Origin: Winogradskyella epiphytica
GTDB taxonomy: Bacteria > Bacteroidota > Bacteroidia > Flavobacteriales > Flavobacteriaceae
Direction: 5' to 3'
Assembly: GCF_003217215.1 (NCBI RefSeq)
Contig: NZ_QJTD01000001.1
Location: 186,001-250,000, forward strand
DNA length: 64,000 nt
The notes beneath the pieces were generated by a model. That model was given only the letters and a program-made list of their open reading frames with translations, did not search any database and was not told the DNA's origin. The position numbers and the translations under genes are program-made. Of the stretch, positions 1 to 7,329 are shown in pieces. Each line of letters starts with the position of its first letter. Position 1 is the stretch's first letter.

Positions 1-648
1 TTTTTGAGGATCACCAAAACGTCCTAATGGATTTTTACTTATAATCTCTTCATATTGCTCAGGGAAATGTTCTTTCCATTGCTTTACACCTTCGGTAAAC
101 GCTAAAGGACAAACAACATTTACTCTAATACCATCTTCCGCCCATTCATTAGCCACCACACGAGACAAACCTCGAATAGCTTCTTTCGCTGCCGCATAAC
201 TTCCTTGATTTTTTTGCCCCAGTAAACCTGCACCAGAACCAAAATTCACAATAGACCCTTTCGTTTTTTTAAGTTCAGGATAAGCGGCTTTCATAAAGTT
301 TAACGTTCCTTTTAAACCTGTATTCATCGATAATTCCCAATCCTCATCGGTCAATTCCATAATTGGTTTTTGACGCGACGCATGCGCATTATTCACCACG
401 CTTGTCAATTTCCCAAATTTAGAAATGGCCAAACTTACCGCTTCCTTTGCAACCGATTCTTTCGATATATCACCTTTTATAAAAGCAATTTGCTTTGGAT
501 TCGATGCGACCTTTTCCTTCCCAGCCTCCTCGTTCAAATCGACCGCAACTATACACGAACCTCTTTCTGTTAATTCAGTAGTCATTGCGCCACCTATACC
601 AGCGGCTCCTCCTGTGATGATGATTACTTTGTCTTTTAAGTTTTTCAT
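1..648 (-). CDS. SDR family NAD(P)-dependent oxidoreductase, C-terminus cut by window edge
   Basis: I translated this gene by hand from the ATG at 648. The N-terminus carries the Rossmann motif TGGAGGIG at residues 12-19, a later NNAH (the NNAG position of classical SDRs) and a YAAAK that fits the catalytic YxxxK. The frame stays open for 216 residues to the window edge, so about 30-40 C-terminal residues are missing. It is a cytoplasmic oxidoreductase of unknown substrate. The promoter side faces the repeat array that begins near 745. Family assignment is secure; specificity cannot be read from the sequence. Confidence 0.9.
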   Translation of the reverse strand, partial: MKNLKDKVIIITGGAAGIGGAMTTELTERGSCIVAVDLNEEAGKEKVASNPKQIAFIKGDISKESVAKEAVSLAISKFGKLTSVVNNAHASRQKPIMELTDEDWELSMNTGLKGTLNFMKAAYPELKKTKGSIVNFGSGAGLLGQKNQGSYAAAKEAIRGLSRVVANEWAEDGIRVNVVCPLAFTEGVKQWKEHFPEQYEEIISKNPLGRFGDPQK

Positions 649-774
649 TTTAATTTATGTTTTATGGTTAAATCAGTATTTGAAATACCTTGTGTATTTG
701 TGTATTGATCTGATGGTCTTTTAATTTGTTAAAGTTATTTTAAAACACCCCTAAAGTCCCCTCGAGGGGACACC

Positions 775-854
775 CTATCCGTGATCATTTTATTAACATT
801 AAAGTCGTTCAAATGGATAATCAGTTTTAGTAATCTATTTATTAACACCCCTAA
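775..854. repeat. Direct repeat linking the palindromes, copy A
   Basis: This is the first of three near-identical copies of a segment containing GTGATCATTTTATTAACATT and TCAAATGGATAATCAGTTTT and ending in the next ACACCCCTAA. The other copies are at about 920-999 and 1170-1247, with a truncated one at 1021-1043. Copies differ at only a few positions, which suggests recent duplication. Confidence 0.85.
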
Positions 855-919
855 TGAGCTGCGCTCGGTAATTTCGAGTCAAAATATATTTTACCTCTCA
901 TTAGCCTCGAGGGGACATC

Positions 920-999
920 CAATCCGTGATCATTTTATTAACATTAATGTCTCTCAAATGGATAATCAGTTTTAGTAATCTATTTATTAACACCCCTAA
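920..999. repeat. Direct repeat linking the palindromes, copy B
   Basis: Second copy of the linker segment. It differs from copy A at a few positions (for example AATCCG for TATCCG and ATGTCTC for AAGTCGT). It joins the long palindromic unit at 845-917 to the short unit at 989-1017. Confidence 0.85.
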
Positions 1000-1169
1000 A
1001 GTCCCCTCGAGGGGACATCCTATCTGTGATCATTTTATTAACACCACTAATGTGCTGCGCTCGGTAACTTCGAATCTAAATTTATTTTGCTTCTCTTTAG
1101 CCTCGAGGGAACATCTATTTTGATGACCTATTTAACAACACCCCTAAGGTCCCCTCAAGGGGACATCCC

Positions 1170-1247
1170 ATCTGTGATCATTTTATTAACATTAAGGTCG
1201 CTCAAATGGATAATCAGTTTTAGTAATCTATTTATTAACACCCCTAA
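1170..1247. repeat. Direct repeat linking the palindromes, copy C
   Basis: Third copy of the linker. It runs from the short unit at 1138-1166 to the last short unit at 1238-1266. A fourth, truncated copy at 1021-1043 stops after TTATTAACACC, where the degenerate long unit begins. Confidence 0.85.
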
Positions 1248-1284
1248 AGTCCCCTCGAGGGGACATTCCTTAGGATTAACATTA

Positions 1285-1307
1285 GGTTTTGGTTTTGGTT
1301 TTGGTTT
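1285..1307. repeat. GGTTTT hexamer run
   Basis: Three perfect GGTTTT hexamers plus GGTTT lie in tandem just beyond the last palindromic unit, inside the sequence between AACATTA and AGGATTCT. The tract resembles a ciliate telomere hexamer but is very short and is best read as a simple-sequence repeat at the array edge. Confidence 0.8.
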
Positions 1308-1339
1308 AGGATTCTTAATAATTTATTTCTTAAAGACTG

Positions 1340-1798
1340 TTACTTCCTATCTTCATTAACCCTTAAAGTCATTACTATTCGTTCTTCGTTATCTAGAAAG
1401 TAGTTCTCTAAGACTTGGGTTTTTTGAAAACCTAAATTCTTATAAATCTTTATGGCTGTAGCGTTTTCAGGGAATACTGTTAAAGCGATTTCCTTGACAT
1501 CTTCAGCTTTTAGAACTTCCATTAGGTGTTTTGTAACTTGCTTACCTAAACCCCTTCCTCTTGCTACTTTATCCACGCCCATAGATAAAATCCACCCTTG
1601 CTTTCGCTTAGAATTGACACTACCTAAAGCATAGCCCAAAATTTGATTATGCTCTTCTGCAACTACAAAATTATGACCTGAAATATCAAAAAGTTGTCTT
1701 ACCACAAAAGCAGGATAACTATCGGTACTAAAAATTTGTTGCTCAATCGCAATTATACTTTCGAGATCATTTAATTCTGCTTGTCGAAACTTGAGCAT
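1340..1798 (-). CDS. GNAT family N-acetyltransferase (RimI-like)
   Basis: This 152-residue protein has the GNAT fold throughout. The acetyl-CoA pyrophosphate loop (motif A, consensus R/QxxGxG/A) appears as ARGRGLGKQ near residues 79-87. It is followed by the usual V-x-x-x-N-x-x-A-I-x-x-Y segment (FPENATAIKIYKNLGF, about residues 111-126). Length and layout match RimI-type acetyltransferases that act on protein N-termini or small molecules, but the substrate cannot be inferred. The gene lies 57 bp after the HdeD-like gene on the same strand and may be the last member of the operon starting at 6889. Its 3' end abuts the repeat array. Confidence 0.85.
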   Translation of the reverse strand: MLKFRQAELNDLESIIAIEQQIFSTDSYPAFVVRQLFDISGHNFVVAEEHNQILGYALGSVNSKRKQGWILSMGVDKVARGRGLGKQVTKHLMEVLKAEDVKEIALTVFPENATAIKIYKNLGFQKTQVLENYFLDNEERIVMTLRVNEDRK

Positions 1799-1855
1799 AT
1801 AAGTTATGTGTTTTTTATTATAAAAAGATATTTAACTAGAAAAAATCATTCCCTT

Positions 1856-2494
1856 CTAATCATTCATTTCTTTACGAATGTCGTCCATTAGACTTTCATA
1901 ACGCTGTCTAAGTTCAATCGAAATTGGCTTAGCCGCTTTGTATAGTTTTCGCAGTTGAAGCGAGAAATACATGCTAAATAGCCCTGCAAATAGAAAACTC
2001 AACGCCACTAATATGACGATACTCATTCCTGCAAAAACAGGATTCCAAATAAGAATAAACGAAAATATAGCGCCTAGAATCCCCAATGCTAATAAACCTG
2101 CCCAATTTTGACTGCCATAGCGTTTTAAGTCTAAGGCAAAACTAATGGACGCCACAGAACGAAACAGAATAACGAAACCAATATAAAATGCCAATACGCT
2201 TAATGATAAAGCTGGGTGAATGAGTAAGGAGAATCCAACGATAAACGTTATGATTCCAAAAGCTAAAGACCATCCCCAATTGTCCATTTGATGTCTATTT
2301 ACAACGGAAAAAACGACTTCCGAAAGTCCACCGAGCAGAAAGGACAGGGCAAATAAAATAGATAAGGCCAATAAAGAACTTTGCGGCGACGTAAATGTCA
2401 CAATGCTTACGATTACAAAAAACACACCGACCAAAAGTGGAATATACCAATGCTTAATCACATCTTTAATCGATTTTAAAAATGAAGTTTCCAT
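1856..2494 (-). CDS. HdeD-like DUF308 membrane protein
   Basis: A 212-residue integral membrane protein with about six hydrophobic segments arranged as three similar helix pairs, the layout of the HdeD/DUF308 family. The N-terminal 17 residues and C-terminal 30 residues are charged and probably cytoplasmic. In Escherichia coli HdeD contributes to acid resistance at high cell density; the biochemical role is unknown and may differ here. The gene follows the DUF2141 gene after 73 bp on the same strand, in a run of genes with a stress flavour. Confidence 0.8.
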   Translation of the reverse strand: METSFLKSIKDVIKHWYIPLLVGVFFVIVSIVTFTSPQSSLLALSILFALSFLLGGLSEVVFSVVNRHQMDNWGWSLAFGIITFIVGFSLLIHPALSLSVLAFYIGFVILFRSVASISFALDLKRYGSQNWAGLLALGILGAIFSFILIWNPVFAGMSIVILVALSFLFAGLFSMYFSLQLRKLYKAAKPISIELRQRYESLMDDIRKEMND

Positions 2495-2567
2495 ACTGAA
2501 TGTATTTAGTTAATTAAATATTAAAATGAATCTCCTATTAAATCTCTGAGTACTTATATTAAACTAA

Positions 2568-2987
2568 TTAGTTCAATAATTTAATTTCCAATTCTTTCTC
2601 CCCGTCAAGTATGAACTTACAATCTTCATAAGCCGGAGCCGAAAATTTTGGTTTTATATTGTTAGAAAAACCATAAGGCTCCTTTGGAATGCCTAAAAAA
2701 TTCCGATTACATTCATTATCTGAATTTTCATCGTGATACATGGAAATGGCGTATTCACCCTTGGGTAAATCGGTGATTATTATTTGTTCGGAATGATTTT
2801 CGACTTTGATAGAATAGTTTTTAATAGCTGAACCATCCTTCAAAAAATTCTTATCCGTATTAAACACGCCGATAATAATCTCGCCCTTTATGGATTCTAT
2901 ATTTGTGATATTGATGGTTAATTCAGAACTATTCTGAGTGAAAACTCCGGCGAGTACTGAAATAAAAAAAAGAAGTATGCTATTCAT
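2568..2987 (-). CDS. DUF2141 domain-containing exported protein
   Basis: This 139-residue protein starts with a hydrophobic signal-like stretch (residues 1-17) followed by a beta-rich domain. The DUF2141 hallmarks are visible: G-x-I-x-x-G-V-F near residue 35, L-P-K-G-x-Y-A-I around residues 75-82, and H-D-E-N-x-D-N-E followed by G-I-P-x-E-P-Y-G-F-S. Function of the family is unknown; proteins are exported and common in Bacteroidota and Proteobacteria. The start lies only 10 bp downstream of the epimerase stop, so the two genes are probably co-transcribed. Confidence 0.85.
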   Translation of the reverse strand: MNSILLFFISVLAGVFTQNSSELTINITNIESIKGEIIIGVFNTDKNFLKDGSAIKNYSIKVENHSEQIIITDLPKGEYAISMYHDENSDNECNRNFLGIPKEPYGFSNNIKPKFSAPAYEDCKFILDGEKELEIKLLN

Positions 2988-2997
2988 AAGTGTTACT

Positions 2998-4014
2998 TTA
3001 ATTAAAATAATGTTTCATTGCTTTTTGGTCCTTTTCCTTATAGGCCTGGTAAGGTTCTGACTGTTTCAACAAATACCATTTTACAGGTTTTTGAAATATG
3101 GAGGCGGCGGTTTTCTTTAATGTTGACACTTTTGACGCTTCCATTTCAAAATAATCCTCGATAGTATCTTGCCTAAAGTTGACTATCTTTTCAAGATCCA
3201 TACCATCTTTATAATACCCACAGTGAAAATTTTTATCAGCAAACGCTTTTTCAGGGAAGTCTAATTCGCCTAATCCAAAAATCTCAAACGAGCGTTCTAG
3301 AAATTGATCGTATGTCATTCTACACGACTCCCCTCCTCCTAAATTAAAGATGTGCTTAGATAATTGGTCTTGTTTCTCAATTCCATTTACAAATGCCCGA
3401 GCTGTATCTCTAGGTGTTGCAATTTCTAAGGCCGTATCTAAAGGCTGATGAAACATCAACTTACTCATTTTATGATTCCCCATAATCGCCGCTAACCTAA
3501 AAATAGTCCAATCTAATGCACTCTTTTGTACATTTCTTTCGGACTCTATTTTAGTTACGGCATAAGCATCTCCTTCACTAGGAATTAGTGGATCGCCTAC
3601 CTCTATATACGGATTGTCAATGCGATCTCCATATACCGAAATACTCGAACTGTACATAAAGAAGACCTTTGGAGACTGGTTTTCTAATTGTTGGATAAGA
3701 TTCAAAGTCCCCTCTACATTCACCTTATGAGCTAATTCTGGAGCTTCATCTGCCAAAGGCGGAATGATTGCCGCCAGATGTATGGCAACATCTATATGTT
3801 CAATAGCCTTTAGGTCTTCAGGATTGGTAATATCTCCATAAATAAGTCGAACATCATTTTTGAATGGCAGGAATTTCTCCACAGAATTCTTCGTCTTTTG
3901 GTCAAAAACTGTAATATTATAACGGTCTTTTTCTACCAATTGTTTTAAAACTTCAAAACCAACGGTTCCTGAAGCTCCTGTGAGTAAAATATTTTTCCTC
4001 TCCATTCTATTCAT
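2998..4014 (-). CDS. NAD-dependent epimerase/dehydratase family protein
   Basis: An extended SDR of 338 residues. The nucleotide-binding motif TGASGTVG spans residues 12-19; an IHLAA segment, a serine-rich MYSSS strand and a YAVTK catalytic motif follow in the expected order. The C-terminal third, which would set the substrate, is not diagnostic, and a charged tail rich in Lys and Tyr ends the protein. An alternative start at the second Met (4005) would remove only three residues. The gene follows the SDR at 4079 after 64 bp and precedes DUF2141 by 10 bp. Related proteins act on nucleotide sugars or other small metabolites; no specific call is justified. Confidence 0.85.
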   Translation of the reverse strand: MNRMERKNILLTGASGTVGFEVLKQLVEKDRYNITVFDQKTKNSVEKFLPFKNDVRLIYGDITNPEDLKAIEHIDVAIHLAAIIPPLADEAPELAHKVNVEGTLNLIQQLENQSPKVFFMYSSSISVYGDRIDNPYIEVGDPLIPSEGDAYAVTKIESERNVQKSALDWTIFRLAAIMGNHKMSKLMFHQPLDTALEIATPRDTARAFVNGIEKQDQLSKHIFNLGGGESCRMTYDQFLERSFEIFGLGELDFPEKAFADKNFHCGYYKDGMDLEKIVNFRQDTIEDYFEMEASKVSTLKKTAASIFQKPVKWYLLKQSEPYQAYKEKDQKAMKHYFN

Positions 4015-4078
4015 TAAAAATTTATCTTAAACTTATGTTCCATAAAACAACACCTCAATCTTGAAGTCATACGCCTTT

Positions 4079-4891
4079 TTAAGACATCGCTTTTATATTA
4101 TGAATCACACCTCCATCTACCAAAATATCAGTACTTGTAATAAAATTAGCTGCATCACTCGCCAAGAAGTAGATAACGTTTGCGACATCTTCAGGCTGAC
4201 CGTTACGTTTTAATGGTGTTGCTTGCTTAATCATTTCCATACGCTCAGGATGTTCTTCAGCAGCCTTAAGTGCCATCGGTGTTTCTATCACTCCAGGAGA
4301 AACTGAAACAATTCGCGCCCCTTTGCTGCCCCAATCATTCGCATGTTTATGCGTTAATAGTTGCACACCTCGTTTTGCGAAATTGTACATAGTGTCAGAA
4401 TCATTATTTACAAATTTACTGACCACCTCAAAGGCCTCCGAGTTTTGTGGATTTCTAAGCGCTTCATCATAGTCGTTATGAGCAGGAACGGCATGAGCCA
4501 TCATAGAAGACAATAAAATGGCCACAGAACCTTTTTCAGCAATATGGTAAAAAGCTTCAACCAAATACTCAGTCGCTATGAGGTCTATGGTAAATACTTT
4601 TTTTAAATCTTTCACAGTTCCACTTACTCCTGCGGTATGCACTAAGGCTTTTAAAGCCCCCTTATCGGTTACGTATTGAACTAACTTTTTAATATCGTCC
4701 TTATCAGTGATATCACAAGCTATTCCTGACACATCGAACCCTTCTTTTCGAAGCGTTTCTACGGCCTTACCCACTTGTTCTTGTGAGTAATCAGTTAAAA
4801 TAAGTGGTTGACCTTTGAAGGCTCGTGCTGAAGCCTGACCTATTCCACCAGCACCTCCAGTGATGACAATTAATTCCTTTTGATTCTTCAT
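4079..4891 (-). CDS. SDR family oxidoreductase with inserted loop
   Basis: This 270-residue cytoplasmic enzyme has TGGAGGIG at residues 11-18 and catalytic YNFAK at Tyr169-Lys173. The usual NNAG is HTAG. The candidate catalytic serine (Ser128/129) is about 40 residues before the tyrosine, instead of the usual 12-14, so an extra segment of roughly 30 residues is inserted at the active-site rim. A similar enlarged loop is known in Comamonas 3-alpha-hydroxysteroid dehydrogenase-type SDRs, but that does not prove a steroid substrate. It begins 23 bp after the stop of the baeRF3 gene. Confidence 0.87.
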   Translation of the reverse strand: MKNQKELIVITGGAGGIGQASARAFKGQPLILTDYSQEQVGKAVETLRKEGFDVSGIACDITDKDDIKKLVQYVTDKGALKALVHTAGVSGTVKDLKKVFTIDLIATEYLVEAFYHIAEKGSVAILLSSMMAHAVPAHNDYDEALRNPQNSEAFEVVSKFVNNDSDTMYNFAKRGVQLLTHKHANDWGSKGARIVSVSPGVIETPMALKAAEEHPERMEMIKQATPLKRNGQPEDVANVIYFLASDAANFITSTDILVDGGVIHNIKAMS

Positions 4892-4914
4892 CTCACTCCT
4901 GTTTTAATAATTTA

Positions 4915-5982
4915 TTAATATCTGGTGATGGCACCAAAACCATTAAATCGATCCAATTTACCTTGTGGCATAAATACAACATCACCTCCATATCTCATAT
5001 TCATCTCAATTAACTCATCATAAACATCGTCAATCACATTGGAGTCGTTTCTCTGAAAATCGGACACATATACAACATCATCTTTAGTTATTATTGCAGG
5101 TTGGAATAGTCCTTCTTCAATAAACAGTGTCTGTATTCGTCCTTCATTAATCGCCTTATAGATATCGTAAGTATTACTTAAGAATTTATTTTCTGAAATC
5201 GCCTTATCCAATTCAGCCTTTCGCTCTTTATTTCTTTTAGCTTTATAAGTTTCAACAATCTTATAAGCTTCCGTTACAATAGCGTGATCCGTTTCAGCAA
5301 TTCTGTTCTTATTTAAATAGGTGGTAAAAATGCTGTGTTTTTCATCTGCGATTTTTAAGTATTCGGCGTAGTTTTCTTCTACAGTACAAATTAAAACAGG
5401 TAGTGGATTTTCTTTTCTAATAAGGTTTACAGCTTTATCTACTTGATTAAAAAATTCGGCAATCAAATTGGTTTTTCGAGAGGATACGGTCACTTCTGGC
5501 TTATTCATAGGAAACGTGTTTTCCATTGGAAATGGAGCATCAAATTCTTGCACTACCTTATCATTAAAAGCCTCAATTAATCGCACTTTTTCCTGACTCA
5601 GTACTAAAACAAAATAGTTAGTTTCTATATGCATGGCTCTCACCAAATCACGGGTTGCAAAATTATTATCAATAATTACACGATCTGTAACCTCAATCGG
5701 AAGCTTAACCACTTTTGCAGTATCCTTATTCACAAATAACATTAAGCTATCTAAATTGTGACTGTGATCTATATCATTGGCAAGTTTTTGCAGCTTATCA
5801 ACTAATGCATCAGCTTCTTTTTTAACCGTGTTTTCATTTAGTCTATTTTCCGCTTCTTTGATTAAATTCTTAAGCGTTAACTCGTCTTTTAAGTAACCTG
5901 GCTTAGTCCTATGTGAATTCATTATAATAGTAATGCAGTTTTCCGAACTAATATTTTTTAGCTTTTTTAATGTTGTATTCAT
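4915..5982 (-). CDS. baeRF3-type protein, putative Balon-like ribosome hibernation factor
   Basis: The protein of 355 residues matches the pattern of bacterial archaeo-eukaryotic release-factor family 3. It opens with CITIIMNSHRTKPG followed by L-x-x-L-I-K-E-A-E-N-R-L. It then has the central strand IETNYFVLVLSQEKVRLIEAF, and near the C-terminus NEGRIQTLFIEEG, YGGDVVFMP and a terminal FGAITRY. Balon of Psychrobacter, an eRF1/Pelota-related factor that occupies the ribosomal A site in dormant cells, belongs to the same broad group; activity here is inferred only. The start is taken at 5982: the upstream in-frame Met at 6063 would add 27 residues of unrelated sequence and overlap the preceding gene. 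It follows the META lipoprotein gene by 58 bp. Confidence 0.75.
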   Translation of the reverse strand: MNTTLKKLKNISSENCITIIMNSHRTKPGYLKDELTLKNLIKEAENRLNENTVKKEADALVDKLQKLANDIDHSHNLDSLMLFVNKDTAKVVKLPIEVTDRVIIDNNFATRDLVRAMHIETNYFVLVLSQEKVRLIEAFNDKVVQEFDAPFPMENTFPMNKPEVTVSSRKTNLIAEFFNQVDKAVNLIRKENPLPVLICTVEENYAEYLKIADEKHSIFTTYLNKNRIAETDHAIVTEAYKIVETYKAKRNKERKAELDKAISENKFLSNTYDIYKAINEGRIQTLFIEEGLFQPAIITKDDVVYVSDFQRNDSNVIDDVYDELIEMNMRYGGDVVFMPQGKLDRFNGFGAITRY

Positions 5983-6040
5983 AATAAGAGATTTTAATGG
6001 ATTAATTATAAGAGTGGCACAAAGGAATCTAAAGCAAAAC

Positions 6041-6889
6041 TTACTGCATGTATACGGCTTCAAAAACCGCTAATGGCGCTCTTCTACCAACATTTAACGA
6101 GAGTGTGTCGCCGTCAATAGTATAGTTATCTGCCAATTCGAAAATCTTTAAGAATTCAGATTCGTTGAAATCTACATCCGGACACGCTTTTAATGTCGTC
6201 GCCATTTGAGTGAAACGAATTCTGTTTCCGTCTTCCAAAGTATATCCTCCACTAATAGTATTGCAGCCCGCAAACCCAGTTACCGTTTGATCATGTCCTT
6301 TTAAAGTAAAAAACACTTCGCGTTCTTGGTTATCTGACATGGTCACCTCTTTACCTTCTAAGGTTTTAAGTTTCCAATATTTTTCTACGATAGGCTCATT
6401 AGAATAATCCACTTTTTTGAATTCTGCTAAAGGCGCTCTTTTGGCTTTGTTTAATGAAAGTTTTCCATCTGCTATGGTGAAATTGTCCGCAAGTTCAAAA
6501 ACACTAAGAATTTGAGATTCCTCTATTTTCATATCTGGACACATCATTCTTGTGAGTCCTAATTCTGAAAATGAAATACGATTACCTTCCTCCAAGGTAT
6601 AAGTTCCCATAAAGGTATTACATCCTGCATTTCCACTAATACGTTTCGATTCAGAATCTAAAGTGAAATAAATCTCCTGTTCGCTTACTTCCTTATTAGT
6701 CATATCGGCTCCTTCTAAGGTGGTGATTACCCATTTTGTATCTTCAATAGAAATGTCGTCTGAAGTGGCTTGCGCTTCTACAGCCTGTTCTTCTTTATTT
6801 TCTGAAGTTTCTGAAGTCGATTTTTTTGAATCGTTACAACTCACTATGGTTAATAATACAATAGCAAGTGATGTTAATTTAGTTTTCAT
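6041..6889 (-). CDS. Lipoprotein with two META (HslJ-like) domains
   Basis: A 282-residue lipoprotein. The N-terminus is a type II signal peptide ending in TIVSC, with the lipidated cysteine at residue 18, then an acidic, Ser/Glu-rich linker to about residue 45. Two META domains follow (about 48-155 and 165-280). Each has the family signature, GNAGCNT then GTYTLEEGNRI in the first and GFAGCNT then GGYTLEDGNRI in the second, plus a later conserved cysteine (MMCPD, KACPD). HslJ of Escherichia coli is a heat-inducible META protein linked to novobiocin resistance; the molecular role is unknown. This is probably the first gene of a minus-strand operon, behind the promoter at 6918-6925. Confidence 0.88.
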   Translation of the reverse strand: MKTKLTSLAIVLLTIVSCNDSKKSTSETSENKEEQAVEAQATSDDISIEDTKWVITTLEGADMTNKEVSEQEIYFTLDSESKRISGNAGCNTFMGTYTLEEGNRISFSELGLTRMMCPDMKIEESQILSVFELADNFTIADGKLSLNKAKRAPLAEFKKVDYSNEPIVEKYWKLKTLEGKEVTMSDNQEREVFFTLKGHDQTVTGFAGCNTISGGYTLEDGNRIRFTQMATTLKACPDVDFNESEFLKIFELADNYTIDGDTLSLNVGRRAPLAVFEAVYMQ

Positions 6890-6917
6890 CTATTTTTAGT
6901 GTTTTATAAGTTCCTAA

Positions 6918-6925
6918 CAAATATA
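6918..6925 (-). promoter_or_regulatory. -7 promoter element (TATATTTG) of the META/baeRF3 operon
   Basis: The minus strand reads TATATTTG, a perfect match to the Bacteroidota -7 consensus TAnnTTTG, 29 bp upstream of the META lipoprotein ATG. No clear TTG is present at the -33 position, which is occupied by the inverted repeat. Confidence 0.6.
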
Positions 6926-6927
6926 CG

Positions 6928-6953
6928 ATTAGTTCGTTTCATTCCGAACTAAT
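6928..6953. promoter_or_regulatory. Perfect inverted repeat next to the promoter, candidate operator
   Basis: ATTAGTTCG (6928-6936) and CGAACTAAT (6945-6953) form a perfect 9-bp inverted repeat separated by 8 bp. It sits two bases upstream of the -7 element of the minus-strand operon and covers the -33 region, where a transcription factor would act. No T-run follows, so it is not a typical terminator. Confidence 0.5.
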
Positions 6954-7300
6954 TAATACTAAAATATTGTTAAAACCTCTCTTTTTCGGGCTTAAATCTC
7001 TCCTATCTATTGAATTCACAAGTTGAATCTCCCCTTATAGCATAGACATTTGATTATAGATAAGGCTTAGTCTATTATAATTGGACGATTTATTCGTCAT
7101 AAAAGCAGATAGAAAATTTGAAGAAATCTTGTTAAAATTGCTATTAAAATCCTGTATTCAAGACCGTAGGCATCATATTTTTATCTAAAGCGGCATTATG
7201 AGATTCAGATTCTCAAAAAGAATATTTAATGATTTCGAAAAATTTTTAGTAAAAAATAACAAACTACTCAATTATAATTTAATATTTGCTCGCGTAATCT
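6954..7300. other. Intergenic region without recognised gene
   Basis: Between the divergent META and glutamate synthase-like genes, apart from the promoter elements listed separately, I see AT-rich sequence with no convincing coding frame, RNA gene or repeat. The in-frame extension of the downstream gene from 7198 is not counted as coding because the promoter element lies inside it. Confidence 0.6.
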
Positions 7301-7308
7301 TATCTTTG
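7301..7308 (+). promoter_or_regulatory. -7 promoter element (TATCTTTG) of the glutamate synthase-like gene
   Basis: TATCTTTG matches TAnnTTTG and ends 21 bp before the ATG at 7330. A transcript starting a few bases downstream would have a leader of roughly 15 nt. The element decides the start codon, since the longer open frame from 7198 begins upstream of it. Confidence 0.6.
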
Positions 7309-7329
7309 CGCAGTCTAAAAAATAGCAAT

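Larger units (their letters stand above)
745..1266. repeat. Modular array of palindromic and direct repeats
   Basis: The gap between the SDR and GNAT genes holds six related palindromic units joined by a direct repeat of about 80 bp. Four short units (745-772, 989-1017, 1138-1166, 1238-1266) read ACACCCCTAA, then AGTC or GGTC, then a core completing the palindrome GTCCCCTCGAGGGGAC (cores 756-771, 1001-1016, 1149-1164, 1249-1264). Two longer units (845-917 and 1041-1113) keep the same flanks but replace the short centre with a module of about 55 bp; in the first the module ends form the inverted repeat CTAATGAG/CTCATTAG (851-858, 897-904). No coding potential: the open frames here are translations of the repeats. 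Confidence 0.9.

Noticed and set aside
745-1266. Possible CRISPR array in the repeat region
   Set aside because: The units vary in length, the segments between them are themselves repeats rather than unique spacers, and no cas gene is near.
781-1359. Open reading frames on the plus strand across the repeat array
   Set aside because: They are translations of the direct repeats, contain the same peptide several times, and have no plausible start context or homology.
5944-5952. CGAACTAAT inside the baeRF3 gene as a second operator half-site
   Set aside because: One 9-base match in 64 kb on two strands is expected about once in every two such windows by chance, and the other arm is missing.
7198-7329. 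44-residue N-terminal extension of the glutamate synthase-like protein
   Set aside because: A consensus -7 promoter element lies inside it and the family N-terminus begins at 7330.
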